Positions 51,649 through 60,394 of a DNA stretch of 64,000 nt are shown here, in pieces; position 1 is the first letter of the stretch, and each line of letters begins with the position of its first letter. This DNA comes from Pseudomonas frederiksbergensis (GTDB taxonomy: Bacteria; Pseudomonadota; Gammaproteobacteria; Pseudomonadales; Pseudomonadaceae). A program made the position numbers and the translations under genes. Location of the stretch: NCBI RefSeq assembly GCF_017114915.1, contig NZ_JAAUOE010000026.1, positions 1 to 64,000 of the forward strand, given 5' to 3'. Under the pieces are notes generated by a model. The model was not told the DNA's origin. It saw only the letters and a list, made by a program, of their open reading frames with translations, and ran no database searches.

Positions 51649-52773
51649 ATGCCGCTGCAACGTCTGCAAAGCCTGTCCGAAATCGCGCCGCACACCTGGG
51701 ACGCGCTGGTGCCGCACACTCAGCCGTTTCTGCGCCATGCCTTTCTGAGTGCACTGGAAGACAGCGCCAGCCTCGGCCCGCATTCCGGCTGGCAACCCGA
51801 GCATCTGCTGCATGTCGAGGGCGATCGCCTGATCGCCGCGCTGCCCAGTTACCGCAAATGGCACTCCTACGGCGAATACGTGTTCGACCATGCCTGGGCC
51901 GATGCCTGTGAGCGTGCCGGTATCGACTACTACCCCAAGCTGTTGACAGCGGTGCCGTTCAGCCCGGTCAGCGGCCCGCGTTTGCTGGCGGCGACGATCG
52001 AGGACGGTTTCGAACTCCTGCAGAGCCTGCCGGGCTATCTGGAGATCGAAGAACTCTCCAGCGCCCACATCAACTTCACCGATCCATTCACCGACGCCGC
52101 GTTGGCCCAGCAGCCAGGCTGGTTGCAGCGCATTGGCTGTCAGTACCACTGGCAGAATCGCGGTTACCGGGATTTTCAGGATTTCCTCGATGCCCTCAGT
52201 TCGCGCAAGCGCAAGCAAATGCGCAAGGAACGTGAGCAAGTGGCGGGGCAGGGCATCGACTTCGAATGGCTGGAAGGTCGGCAACTGACCGAGGCGCAAT
52301 GGGATTTTGTCTATGCCTGCTACGCCAACACCTATGCGGTACGTCGGCAAGCGCCGTATCTAACCCGTGAATTCTTCAGTCTGCTGGCCGAACGCATGCC
52401 GGAGTCGATTCGCGTAGTGCTGGCCAAGCAAGGTTCACGGCCGGTGGCCATGGCTTTCAGTCTGGTCGGGGGTGACAGTTTTTATGGCCGTTACTGGGGC
52501 TGCCTGGCGGAGTTCGATCGCCTGCACTTCGAGACCTGTTTCTATCAGGGTATGGATTACGCGATTGCCAACGGCTTTCAGCGTTTTGACGCTGGCGCTC
52601 AGGGTGAACACAAACTGATTCGCGGGTTCGAGCCGGTGATCACCCATTCCTGGCATTACCTGCGCCACCCTGGCTTGAAGTCGGCGGTGAAAGACTTCCT
52701 TGAGCGTGAACGTGTCGGGGTGTTGGGTTATGCCGAAGACGCGAAGACCGCCTTGCCTTACCGACAAGGCTGA
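51649..52773 (+). CDS. FemAB/GNAT-like acyltransferase (DUF482)
   Basis: A 374-residue protein of the DUF482/FemAB-like type. KWHSYGEYVFDHAWADA, YPKLLTAVPFSPVSGPRLL and QNRGYRDFQDFLDALSSRKRKQMRKERE are characteristic, and the C-terminal half (GSRPVAMAFSLVGGDSFYGRYWG, FDAGAQGEHKLIRGFEP) contains the acyl-transfer GNAT-like fold. It may transfer an amino acid or acyl group to a peptidoglycan or small-molecule acceptor; the substrate is unknown. GGGGAT precedes the ATG. It stands alone, convergent with aqpZ. Confidence 0.82.
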   Translation: MPLQRLQSLSEIAPHTWDALVPHTQPFLRHAFLSALEDSASLGPHSGWQPEHLLHVEGDRLIAALPSYRKWHSYGEYVFDHAWADACERAGIDYYPKLLTAVPFSPVSGPRLLAATIEDGFELLQSLPGYLEIEELSSAHINFTDPFTDAALAQQPGWLQRIGCQYHWQNRGYRDFQDFLDALSSRKRKQMRKEREQVAGQGIDFEWLEGRQLTEAQWDFVYACYANTYAVRRQAPYLTREFFSLLAERMPESIRVVLAKQGSRPVAMAFSLVGGDSFYGRYWGCLAEFDRLHFETCFYQGMDYAIANGFQRFDAGAQGEHKLIRGFEPVITHSWHYLRHPGLKSAVKDFLERERVGVLGYAEDAKTALPYRQG

Positions 52774-52807
52774 TCTTCGCTGCTGACTACTGGTTCAGTT
52801 GCGCGGC

Positions 52808-53506
52808 TTAACTGCCTTCTTTGCCCAGCCAGCGATACATCACACCACCGATGACCGCGCCCAGAATCGGCGCCAGCCAGAACAGCCACAGTTGCTGAAT
52901 CGCCCAACCACCGACAATCAGCGCCGGACCGGTACTGCGAGCCGGGTTGACCGAGGTGTTGGTGACCGGAATCGAGATCAGGTGGATCAGGGTCAGCGCC
53001 AGGCCGATGGCGATGGGCGCCAGCCCGGCCGGGGCGCGTTTGTCGGTGGCGCCGAGAATGATCAGGATGAACATGGCGGTCATCACCAGTTCACTGACAA
53101 ACCCCGCCGCCATCGAGTAACCGCCTGGCGAGTGTTCGCCGTAGCCATTGGATGCAAGGCCGCTGGCCAGTTCGAAGCCGGGTTTGCCGCTGGCGATGAA
53201 GTACAGCAAGGCTGCTGCAATGATCCCGCCGATCACCTGGGCGATGATGTAGGCGGGCAGTTCTTTGGCAGGGAAGCGCCCGCCGACGACCAGCCCGACC
53301 GAGACCGCGGGGTTGAGATGACAGCCCGAGATGTGGCCGATGGCGAAAGCCATCGTCAGTACCGTCAAACCAAATGCCAGGGACACCCCCAGCAAACCGA
53401 TTCCCACGTTTGGAAACGCTGCCGCCAGGACCGCGCTGCCGCACCCCCCCAACACCAACCAGAACGTACCTACCAATTCTGTAGCCGAACGTTTGAACAA
53501 AGACAT
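52808..53506 (-). CDS. aqpZ: Aquaporin Z
   Basis: A 232-residue MIP-family water channel with six membrane segments and two NPA boxes: GCHLNPAVSVGLVVGG in the first half and SVNPARSTGPA in the second. The Arg after the second NPA and the short selectivity-filter residues fit an AqpZ water channel rather than a glycerol facilitator. The ATG at 53506 (MSLFKRSATELVGTFWL) is chosen over an upstream in-frame codon. Confidence 0.93.
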   Translation of the reverse strand: MSLFKRSATELVGTFWLVLGGCGSAVLAAAFPNVGIGLLGVSLAFGLTVLTMAFAIGHISGCHLNPAVSVGLVVGGRFPAKELPAYIIAQVIGGIIAAALLYFIASGKPGFELASGLASNGYGEHSPGGYSMAAGFVSELVMTAMFILIILGATDKRAPAGLAPIAIGLALTLIHLISIPVTNTSVNPARSTGPALIVGGWAIQQLWLFWLAPILGAVIGGVMYRWLGKEGS

Positions 53507-53628
53507 AGTGAGTTTCCCTGTCGAGATGACACCGTCGTCGTGCATCCAGTCGATGGACTACAGAACCATCTCCAGAACCTTGGCTGAGTACAGCAGGGTT
53601 TTTACGGAATGCCAGTGACCATAAAAAG

Positions 53629-53661
53629 CCGCCAGAGCCCGTGGTTCATGGGCTCTGGCGG
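53629..53661. terminator. Strong bidirectional terminator
   Basis: CCGCCAGAGCCC pairs perfectly with GGGCTCTGGCGG around a 9-base loop, with A-rich sequence on the left and TTTT on the right. It lies downstream of the minus-strand ABC exporter and separates it from aqpZ. Confidence 0.9.
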
Positions 53662-53705
53662 TTTTCGCAGATCCAATGTGGGCGCGGCAGTGTTGATCAC
53701 AAGAC

Positions 53706-55538
53706 TCAATCGATCCCGACAAACCCGCCAGTCTGGTGTTGCCACAACCGCGCATACAAACCGCCATGGGCCAGCAGATCGGCGTGGCTGCCGGTTTCGG
53801 CGATCTTGCCGTGTTCCAGCACCACCAATCGGTCCATTCGGGCGATGGTCGAGAGACGGTGGGCGATGGCGATCACGGTTTTGCCCTGCATCAGGGTTTC
53901 GAGGCTTTCCTGGATCGCCGCTTCGACTTCCGAGTCCAGCGCCGAAGTGGCTTCGTCCATGATCAGGATCGGCGCGTCCTTGAGCAGTACCCGGGCGATG
54001 GCGATCCGCTGACGCTGGCCACCGGAGAGTTTCACCCCGCGTTCACCGACGTGAGCATCGAAACCGGTGCGGCCTTCGGCGTCCGACAGCAGCGGGATGA
54101 ACTCGTCGGCACGGGCCTTGTGCACCGCCTCCCAGAGTTCGGCGTCGGTGGCATCGGGCTTGCCGTACAGCAAGTTGTCGCGGATCGAACGGTGCAGCAG
54201 CGAGGTGTCCTGGGTGATCATGCCAATGCGTTCGCGCAGGCTTTCCTGGCCGACGTCGGCGATGTTCTGGCCGTCGATGAGAATCCGACCGCCCTGCACG
54301 TCATACAGACGCAGCAGCAGATTGACCAACGTCGATTTGCCGGCCCCGGACGGACCGATCAAGCCGATTTTCTCGCCGGGCTTGATGGTCAGGTCGAGGC
54401 CGCCGATGATCCCGCTCTTCTTGCCGTAGTGGAAATCCACGTGCTCGAAACGCACTTCCCCGCGGGTGACAGACAGCGGTTTGGCTTGATTGCGATCGGT
54501 AACGCTGACCGGTTGCGAGATGGTCTGCAAGCCGTCCTGAACCATGCCGATGTTTTCGAAGATGCCGGTGACCACCCACATGATCCAGCCAGACATGTTG
54601 ACGATGCGGATTACCAGGCCCGTGGCCAGGGCGATGGCGCCCACTGTGATCAGCGATTGCGTCCACAGCCACAGGGCCAGCCCGGTGGTGCTGACGATCA
54701 GCAGGCCGTTCATGCTGGTGATAACCACGTCCATGCTGGTGACTACGCGGCCGGCCAGTTGGGCTTTTACCGTCTGCTCTTCGATTGCTTCCCTGGCGTA
54801 CTGCTGCTCGAAATTGGTGTGGGCGAACAGCTTGAGGGTGGTGATGTTGGTGTAGCCGTCGACGATCCGCCCCATGAGTTTGGAACGCGCATCGGAGGAC
54901 ACCACGGAACGTTCCTTCACCCGTGGTACGAAGTAATAGAGCGCGCCGATGTAGGCGGCGATCCACATCAGCAGCGGGATCATCAGGCGCCAGTCGGCCT
55001 CGGCGAACAGCACCAGCGAACTGATCGCATAGATCAGCACATGCCACAGCGCGTCCACCGCTTGCACGGCGGAGTCGCGAAGGGAGTTACCGGTCTGCAT
55101 GATGCGTTGGGCGATGCGCCCGGCGAAGTCATTCTGGAAGAAATTCAGGCTCTGTTTGAGCACGTAACTGTGGTTTTGCCAGCGGATCATGCTGGTCATG
55201 CTCGGGCTCAGGGTCTGGTGCACCAGCAGGTCATGCAGGCCCACGAACACCGGGCGCAGGATCAATGCCACCACCGCCATCCAGGCCAGCTCGATGCCGT
55301 GTTCCTTGAAAAAATCGATGTTTGGCGTGCCCTGGGCCAGGTCGATGATGCGGCTCAGGTAGCTGAACAGCGCCACTTCGATCAGTGCGCCGAACAGGCC
55401 GACGGTCAACAGGACCGCGAAGCTCGGCCAGACCTGCTTCAGGTAATAGGTATAGAAAGGGAAAACACGGTCGGGCGGAGCCGCCGTCGGGGCGTCACGG
55501 AATACGTCGATCAGTTGTTCAAAACGGCGATAAAGCAT
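53706..55538 (-). CDS. ABC transporter with fused permease and ATPase domains
   Basis: A 610-residue MsbA-like exporter half: six membrane helices (about 35-320) and an ATPase domain (about 365-600). Walker A GPSGAGKSTLVNLLLRLYD, signature LSGGQRQRIAIARVLL, Walker B ILIMDEATSALD and the His switch VIAIAHRLSTIA are all intact, so it should be an active homodimer or pair with another half. The substrate is unknown; multidrug or lipid export is typical. A REP-free gap of 90 bases separates it from ppiA. Confidence 0.9.
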   Translation of the reverse strand: MLYRRFEQLIDVFRDAPTAAPPDRVFPFYTYYLKQVWPSFAVLLTVGLFGALIEVALFSYLSRIIDLAQGTPNIDFFKEHGIELAWMAVVALILRPVFVGLHDLLVHQTLSPSMTSMIRWQNHSYVLKQSLNFFQNDFAGRIAQRIMQTGNSLRDSAVQAVDALWHVLIYAISSLVLFAEADWRLMIPLLMWIAAYIGALYYFVPRVKERSVVSSDARSKLMGRIVDGYTNITTLKLFAHTNFEQQYAREAIEEQTVKAQLAGRVVTSMDVVITSMNGLLIVSTTGLALWLWTQSLITVGAIALATGLVIRIVNMSGWIMWVVTGIFENIGMVQDGLQTISQPVSVTDRNQAKPLSVTRGEVRFEHVDFHYGKKSGIIGGLDLTIKPGEKIGLIGPSGAGKSTLVNLLLRLYDVQGGRILIDGQNIADVGQESLRERIGMITQDTSLLHRSIRDNLLYGKPDATDAELWEAVHKARADEFIPLLSDAEGRTGFDAHVGERGVKLSGGQRQRIAIARVLLKDAPILIMDEATSALDSEVEAAIQESLETLMQGKTVIAIAHRLSTIARMDRLVVLEHGKIAETGSHADLLAHGGLYARLWQHQTGGFVGID

Positions 55539-55628
55539 CAGTTCTCCGCCCGTCTGCGGGCTCTCCTTTAAACGCTATGAGCGGCGCCGAATATCGGCGA
55601 CCGCTCAACATCCCTGTGCCTGTGGTTC

Positions 55629-56192
55629 TTAGTCGATGCGCTTGGCCGACTTGATCAGCACCGGGTCGACCGGCACGTTCTGCATGCCTTGTTTGGTGGT
55701 GGTCTGAGAGTTGACGATGATGTCTACCACGTCCATGCCTTTGACCACTTTGGCGAAGACCGCGTAACCGGCATCGCGACCCGGATCGAGGAAGGCGTTG
55801 TCGGCCACGTTGATGAAGAACTGGCTGGTGGCCGAATCCGGATTCGAAGTACGCGCCATCGACAGTGTGCCACGCACGTTGTGCAGGCCGTTGCTGGCTT
55901 CGTTCTTGATCGGTGCCTTGGTTTCCTTCTGTTGCATCTGCGCAGTGAAACCACCGCCCTGAGCCATGAAGCCCGGAATCACACGGTGAAAGATCGTGTT
56001 GTTGTAGAAGCCGCTGTCGACGTACTCAAGGAAGTTCTTGGTACTGATCGGCGCCTTGACCGGGTCCAGTTCGATTTCGATCTGGCCGTTGGTGGTCTCC
56101 AGCAACACGTGCGGTGCCTTGGCCGGCGTGGCGGCCATCAGGTTGGCGGCAAACAGAACGGAGCCGGCGACGAGGGCGATTTTTTTCAGCAT
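55629..56192 (-). CDS. ppiA: Periplasmic peptidyl-prolyl isomerase A
   Basis: A 187-residue cyclophilin with a signal peptide (MLKKIALVAGSVLFAANLMAA, cleavage near residue 20). YNNTIFHRVIPGFMAQGGGF contains the catalytic Arg, SQFFINVADNAFLD is the other conserved cyclophilin segment, and GYAVFAKVVKGMDVVD follows. It speeds proline isomerisation in periplasmic proteins. It begins 3 bases after the hydrolase gene, so a shared transcript is likely. Confidence 0.93.
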   Translation of the reverse strand: MLKKIALVAGSVLFAANLMAATPAKAPHVLLETTNGQIEIELDPVKAPISTKNFLEYVDSGFYNNTIFHRVIPGFMAQGGGFTAQMQQKETKAPIKNEASNGLHNVRGTLSMARTSNPDSATSQFFINVADNAFLDPGRDAGYAVFAKVVKGMDVVDIIVNSQTTTKQGMQNVPVDPVLIKSAKRID

Positions 56193-56195
56193 GGG

Positions 56196-56999
56196 TCAGT
56201 GATCCTGAGTGGTGGTGTCGACTGCGGTGAGAAACTCGAGCAGCGTTTGGTTGAAGCGTTCGGGTTGATCCAGCGGGGTGGCGTGGCGCGAATCGGCGAT
56301 GACCACCAGCCGCGCATCGGGCAGCAGTTTTACATAGGTTTCTTTCAGCGCGACCGGGGTGTAGTCACGGTCGGCGCTGATGATGAGGGTTGGACAGGAC
56401 ACCTTGTAAAGTCGTTCCTGAACCCCCCAGCCAACGATGGCATCGAAGCTGGCGAGATAAGCATGTTTGTCGTTTTTTGCCCAGCGCTCGGCGATTTTTT
56501 GTCGTAACGAAGCTTGTTCGGGCTTGGGAAACAGCATGGCGCCCAGGGCCTTGCCGATCGCACCCATGCTCAATACGCGCATCAGGCTCCAGCGCTTGAA
56601 CCACTGCCAGTAATCGTTGCGGCTGCGCCGTTTGACCTCGGGCGCGCTGTTGACGATGCACAGGCTCTTGAGCAGTTGCGGCTGGTCCACGGCCAGTTGG
56701 AAGGCGATCATGCCACCCATCGAAAGTCCCACAAGATGGATGGGGCCGAGGTTCAAGTGTTCGATCAGCGCGATCAAATCGGCACTGAACCCGGCGATGC
56801 TGTAACGCTCGCGGGGTTTGTCGGAGCGCCCGTGGCCGCGCATATCCGGGACGATCACCCGGTGGTGGGCCGAGAGCACCGGGATCTGCATTTCCCAGTC
56901 CAGGGTGCTGGAGCCCAACCCGTGAACCAGCAGCAACGGCGTGCCGTGGCCATATTCCTCATAGTGCAGGTTGCAACCTTCATGTTCGAAATAGGCCAT
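56196..56999 (-). CDS. Alpha/beta-hydrolase
   Basis: A 267-residue alpha/beta-hydrolase. The oxyanion loop LLLVHGLGSSTLDWE, nucleophile elbow LVGLSMGGMIAFQLA (Ser at about residue 94), catalytic Asp in IISADRDYTP and His in IADSRHATPLDQPERF form a complete triad. It resembles the PcaD-like group, but no aromatic-degradation genes surround it, so the substrate is unknown. It lies between the LysR gene (14 bases upstream) and ppiA. Confidence 0.88.
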   Translation of the reverse strand: MAYFEHEGCNLHYEEYGHGTPLLLVHGLGSSTLDWEMQIPVLSAHHRVIVPDMRGHGRSDKPRERYSIAGFSADLIALIEHLNLGPIHLVGLSMGGMIAFQLAVDQPQLLKSLCIVNSAPEVKRRSRNDYWQWFKRWSLMRVLSMGAIGKALGAMLFPKPEQASLRQKIAERWAKNDKHAYLASFDAIVGWGVQERLYKVSCPTLIISADRDYTPVALKETYVKLLPDARLVVIADSRHATPLDQPERFNQTLLEFLTAVDTTTQDH

Positions 57000-57013
57000 G
57001 GGTACACTCCATG

Positions 57014-57937
57014 TCAGGCTTGTTCGGGGGCCGCGAAGGGCGCATCCAGCGGCGCGGTGTCAAAGGTGCGCAGCAGTTCGATGAGAATCTGCGTGGCCGG
57101 GCCCAAGGGTTTGTCCTTGTTCGAATACAGATAGAAACTCGGGTTGCGGCTTCCGCCCTGATCCAACGGTAGCACTTTGAGCGTACCTTCCTTGAGTTCA
57201 CGCTCGATCATGTGCCGAGGCAGCCAGGCGAAGCCCAGACCGCTGCTGACGAAGGTCGCGGCGGTGGCCAGGCTGCCGACGGTCCAGCGCTGTTCGGCGC
57301 CGAGCCAGCCGACGTCCCGTGGCTGCTGGCGACCGGAGTCGCGGATCACCACTTGCATCTGGCTTTCCAGGTCCTGGAAGCTCAGCTCGCGATTCAGACG
57401 ATGCAGGGCATGTTCGGGGTGGGCGACCGCGATGAATTCGACATCGCTCAGCTCCGCGCCCAGGTACCCGGGAATACTGAAACTGGTAATGGCCAGATCG
57501 GCCACGCCTTCGAGCAGCACTTCTTCCACCCCCGACAACACTTCTTCGCGCAGACGCACCCGGCAGCCACGGCTTTGCGGCATGAACGCGGTCAGTGCGC
57601 GGACGAGGCGGGCGCTGGGGTAGGCGGCGTCGACCACCAGCCGCACTTCCGCTTCCCAGCCTTGCTCCATGTGGTGGGCCAGGTCTTCCAGCTGGCTGGC
57701 CTGTTTCACCAGTTGCCGGGAACGGCGCAGCAGCACGCCGCCGGCCTCGGTGAGCACCGCTTTGCGGCCATCGATGCGCAACAGCGGCACGCCGAGCTGG
57801 TCCTGCATGCGCGCGACGGTGTAGCTGACCGATGATTGCGAGCGGTGCAGAACTTCGGCGGCCTGGGCGAAACCACCGTGATCGACCACGGCCTGCAACG
57901 TTCGCCATTGATCAAGGGTTACGCGGGGCGCTTTCAT
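57014..57937 (-). CDS. LysR-family regulator, probable azoR regulator
   Basis: A 307-residue LysR protein with a winged helix at residues about 5-64 (FAQAAEVLHRSQSSVSYTVARMQDQLG) and the effector domain after it. It is divergent from the small periplasmic-protein gene that precedes azoR; in P. aeruginosa a LysR gene (PA0784, from memory) lies beside azoR (PA0785) as well. It may therefore control the plus-strand genes, but it also leads the downstream hydrolase and ppiA genes on its own strand. Confidence 0.85.
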   Translation of the reverse strand: MKAPRVTLDQWRTLQAVVDHGGFAQAAEVLHRSQSSVSYTVARMQDQLGVPLLRIDGRKAVLTEAGGVLLRRSRQLVKQASQLEDLAHHMEQGWEAEVRLVVDAAYPSARLVRALTAFMPQSRGCRVRLREEVLSGVEEVLLEGVADLAITSFSIPGYLGAELSDVEFIAVAHPEHALHRLNRELSFQDLESQMQVVIRDSGRQQPRDVGWLGAEQRWTVGSLATAATFVSSGLGFAWLPRHMIERELKEGTLKVLPLDQGGSRNPSFYLYSNKDKPLGPATQILIELLRTFDTAPLDAPFAAPEQA

Positions 57938-57986
57938 GTTGAGCTCCTCTTGTCCTAAGCTGGCAGTTCTTATTGGAGACTGCCGA

Positions 57987-58316
57987 ATGAAAAAAATCTG
58001 TTGTGTGATAGCGGGTTGTGCGGTGTTGGCGATATTGCCGCTGACTGCGTTTGCCTATCCGATCGATGTCAATAAACAGCTCAACGGTTTGAAGGTCGAC
58101 TACAACGCCTACGACACAGACGCCGACATCGGCTCCATTCAGGTCAACAACTACGGCGACACCGACGTGTCTTGCAAGGTGGTCTTCAGGAATGGCCCGG
58201 AAGCACCGCGCACCCGCACAATCGAAGTGCCCGCCGGCAAACACAAAAACGCCACGGCCAAGTTCACCCGCACCATCATCAAGCTGCGTATCGACCTGAC
58301 CTGCACCCCGAAATGA
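57987..58316 (+). CDS. Small secreted protein, unknown
   Basis: A 109-residue protein with a signal peptide (MKKICCVIAGCAVLAILPLT, cleavage after AFA near residue 23). The mature part (YPIDVNKQLNGLKVDYNAYD and on) is beta-rich and contains two cysteines (in VSCKVVF and LTCTPK), likely a disulfide in the periplasm. The domain is not recognised. TTGGAG precedes the ATG at 57987; the frame extends upstream without support. It is divergent from the LysR gene. Confidence 0.75.
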   Translation: MKKICCVIAGCAVLAILPLTAFAYPIDVNKQLNGLKVDYNAYDTDADIGSIQVNNYGDTDVSCKVVFRNGPEAPRTRTIEVPAGKHKNATAKFTRTIIKLRIDLTCTPK

Positions 58317-58320
58317 CCTC

Positions 58321-58353
58321 AAGCGGAGCACGTCGGCTGAGCATGCTCCGCTT
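58321..58353. terminator. Hairpin after small secreted-protein gene
   Basis: AAGCGGAGCA pairs perfectly with TGCTCCGCTT around 13 bases, four bases after the stop codon. There is no true T-tract, so termination is possible but not assured. Confidence 0.5.
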
Positions 58354-58365
58354 ATAAACGAATTT

Positions 58366-58405
58366 ATCGATGCTTTATAGCAGTTATTTGCGCTTTTTCA
58401 TCGAT
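58366..58405 (+). promoter_or_regulatory. Inverted repeat in the azoR upstream region
   Basis: ATCGATG at 58366-58372 and CATCGAT at 58399-58405 are mirror images, about 60 to 100 bases before the azoR start. The spacing would place them on one face of the DNA, as for a dimeric regulator such as the nearby LysR. Tentative. Confidence 0.35.
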
Positions 58406-58466
58406 ATGACTCTGTTTAACCTTCACTCCATCGACCTACAGCATTCTCAGATGGAGGCTACATCCC

Positions 58467-59066
58467 ATGTCCCGCGTTCTGATCATCGAAAGCAGCGCCC
58501 GTCAGCAAGACTCGGTTTCCCGCCAGCTGACCCAGACCTTCATCAGCCAATGGAAAGCCGCACACCCGGCCGACCAGATCACCGTCCGTGACCTGGCCGT
58601 CAACCCGGTACCGCACCTGGACATCAACCTGCTGGGCGGCTGGATGAAACCTGCCGAGCAACGCAACGAGATCGAACAGACCTCGCTTGAACGCTCTAAC
58701 CAGCTGACCGATGAACTACTGGCCGCCGACGTGCTGGTGATGGCAGCGCCCATGTACAACTTCGCCATTCCGAGCACCCTCAAAGCCTGGCTCGACCATG
58801 TGCTGCGTGCCGGCGTGACCTTCAAGTACACCGAAACCGGCCCGCAAGGTTTGCTCAACGGCAAGCGTGCCTATGTGCTGACCGCTCGCGGCGGCATCTA
58901 TGCCGGCAGCACTGCGGATCACCAGGAACCGTACCTGCGTCAGGTCATGGGTTTCATCGGCATCCACGACGTCACGTTCATTCACGCCGAAGGCATGAAC
59001 CTGGGCGGTGACTTCCAGGAGAAAGGCTTGAACCAGGCCAACGCCAAGCTCTCCCAGGTCGCCTGA
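58467..59066 (+). CDS. azoR: FMN-dependent NADH azoreductase
   Basis: A 199-residue flavodoxin-like oxidoreductase. The phosphate-binding loop is IIESSARQQDSVSRQL (about 6-21), then APMYNFAIPSTLKAWLDHVLRAGVTF and TARGGIYAGS. It reduces azo dyes, quinones and related compounds with NADH, and in pseudomonads is linked to stress from such chemicals. TGGAGG sits 8 bases before the ATG. A terminator follows about 110 bases after the stop. Confidence 0.93.
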   Translation: MSRVLIIESSARQQDSVSRQLTQTFISQWKAAHPADQITVRDLAVNPVPHLDINLLGGWMKPAEQRNEIEQTSLERSNQLTDELLAADVLVMAAPMYNFAIPSTLKAWLDHVLRAGVTFKYTETGPQGLLNGKRAYVLTARGGIYAGSTADHQEPYLRQVMGFIGIHDVTFIHAEGMNLGGDFQEKGLNQANAKLSQVA

Positions 59067-59172
59067 GCCGTTAATCGCCAGATAATCGCTGGATGGTCTA
59101 GTGACCTGGCGCAACCCTTCAAGCCTGTACGCGCATCGAACCTCCCTTTGCACTTTTGCTCCTGAGTGCTCT

Positions 59173-59211
59173 AGCCCGATTGAACGCTTTAGCGAGATCG
59201 GGCTTTTTTTT
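59173..59211 (+). terminator. Rho-independent terminator
   Basis: AGCCCGAT pairs with ATCGGGCT around a 16-base loop, followed by a run of T. It ends the azoR transcript; the gene-free stretch around it (59067-59411) otherwise holds only the REPIN. Confidence 0.85.
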
Positions 59212-59231
59212 GCCTGGGATTTAGTGAATGA

Positions 59232-59346
59232 GCACACAAAACCCTGTAGGAGCGGGCTTGCCCGCGAAAGCGGTGTATCAGTCGACTTCAATGCTGCCTG
59301 ACACACCGCCATCGCGGGCAAGCCCGCTCCCACAGGTTTTTGTGTG
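59232..59346. repeat. REPIN (gcgggcttgcccgcg class)
   Basis: Two inverted REP units (aggagcgggcttgcccgcga and its complement) around about 55 bases, flanked on both sides by further mirrored sequence (cacacaaaaccctgt and its near complement). It lies upstream of the EamA gene at 59412. Confidence 0.85.
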
Positions 59347-59411
59347 TTGCTGACTGTTCGCGATGAAGGGCAAAACCCGCTATCGTCGCCGCCATTCGAA
59401 ACGAGGCGAGC

Positions 59412-60275
59412 ATGGGCTATCTACTTTTTGTCACGCTGATCCAGGCGTTTTCCTTCAGCTTGATCGGCGAGTACCTCGCCGGCCATGTCGACAGTTACTT
59501 CGCGGTGCTGGTGCGGGTGTTACTGGCGGGGCTGGTGTTCATTCCGCTGACGCGCTGGCGCCAGGTCGAGCCGGCCTTCATGCGCGGCATGTTGCTGATC
59601 GGCGCGTTGCAGTTCGGTGTGACCTACGTCTGCCTGTACCTGAGTTTTCGTGTGCTGACGGTCCCGGAAGTGCTGCTGTTCACCATACTCACGCCGCTGC
59701 ACGTGACCCTGATCGAAGATGCGCTGAATCGCCGCTTCAATCCCTGGGCCTTGATCGCTGCGCTGGTGGCGGTCGCGGGCGCGGCAGTGATTCGTTATGA
59801 CCGGATCAACCCGGATTTCTTCATGGGTTTCCTGCTGCTGCAACTGGCCAACTTCACCTACGCCGCCGGGCAAGTGCTGTACAAACACCTGGTCGCTCGT
59901 CATCCGAGCGATCTGCCGCATTATCGGCGTTTCGGTTACTTCTATCTGGGCGCGTTGGCGGTGGCATTGCCGGCGTTTCTGCTGTTCGGCAAACAGAACT
60001 TCCTGCCCGAAGCGCCGCTGCAATGGGGCGTGCTGCTGTTCCTCGGTCTGGTCTCGACCGCGCTGGGTTTGTACTGGTGGAACAAGGGCGCGTGCCTGGT
60101 GAGTGGGGGGACGCTGGCGGTGATGAACAACCTGCATGTGCCGGTGGGGTTGCTGATCAATTTGCTGATCTGGAATCAGCATGAGGAATTGGGGCGGTTG
60201 TTGTTTGGCGGGACGGTAATTTTGATGGCGGTGTGGATCAGTCGGTTGGGTATGCGTAGGCCTGCCATCGCATGA
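59412..60275 (+). CDS. EamA/DMT-family transporter
   Basis: A 287-residue inner-membrane protein with ten membrane segments in two EamA repeats (LIQAFSFSLIGEYLAGHV; LVSTALGLYWWNKGACLVSGG). The second half differs from the other EamA proteins in this window in carrying VMNNLHVPVGLLINLLIW. GAGGCGAG precedes the ATG. The last codon overlaps the start of palindromic repeat copy 4. The substrate is unknown. Confidence 0.86.
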   Translation: MGYLLFVTLIQAFSFSLIGEYLAGHVDSYFAVLVRVLLAGLVFIPLTRWRQVEPAFMRGMLLIGALQFGVTYVCLYLSFRVLTVPEVLLFTILTPLHVTLIEDALNRRFNPWALIAALVAVAGAAVIRYDRINPDFFMGFLLLQLANFTYAAGQVLYKHLVARHPSDLPHYRRFGYFYLGALAVALPAFLLFGKQNFLPEAPLQWGVLLFLGLVSTALGLYWWNKGACLVSGGTLAVMNNLHVPVGLLINLLIWNQHEELGRLLFGGTVILMAVWISRLGMRRPAIA

Positions 60276-60382
60276 TCGTTCCCACGCTCTGCGTGGGAAT
60301 GCCGCCCGGGACGCTCTGCGTCCCTACGCATGTGACGCAGAGCGTCACCGGATGCATTCCCACGCGGAGCGTGGGAACGATC
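60274..60382. repeat. Composite palindromic repeat, copy 4
   Basis: Starts gatcgttcccacgctctgcg in the same outer form as the other copies; its inner hairpins read gggacgctctgcgtccc and gtgacgcagagcgtcac. It overlaps the last two bases of the EamA gene and lies before the minus-strand MscS gene end. Confidence 0.85.
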
Positions 60383-60394
60383 AGTACCGAGGTG

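Noticed and set aside
13023..60382. The repeated ~110 bp element as a CRISPR array.
   Set aside because: The copies are kilobases apart, self-complementary and lack spacers.
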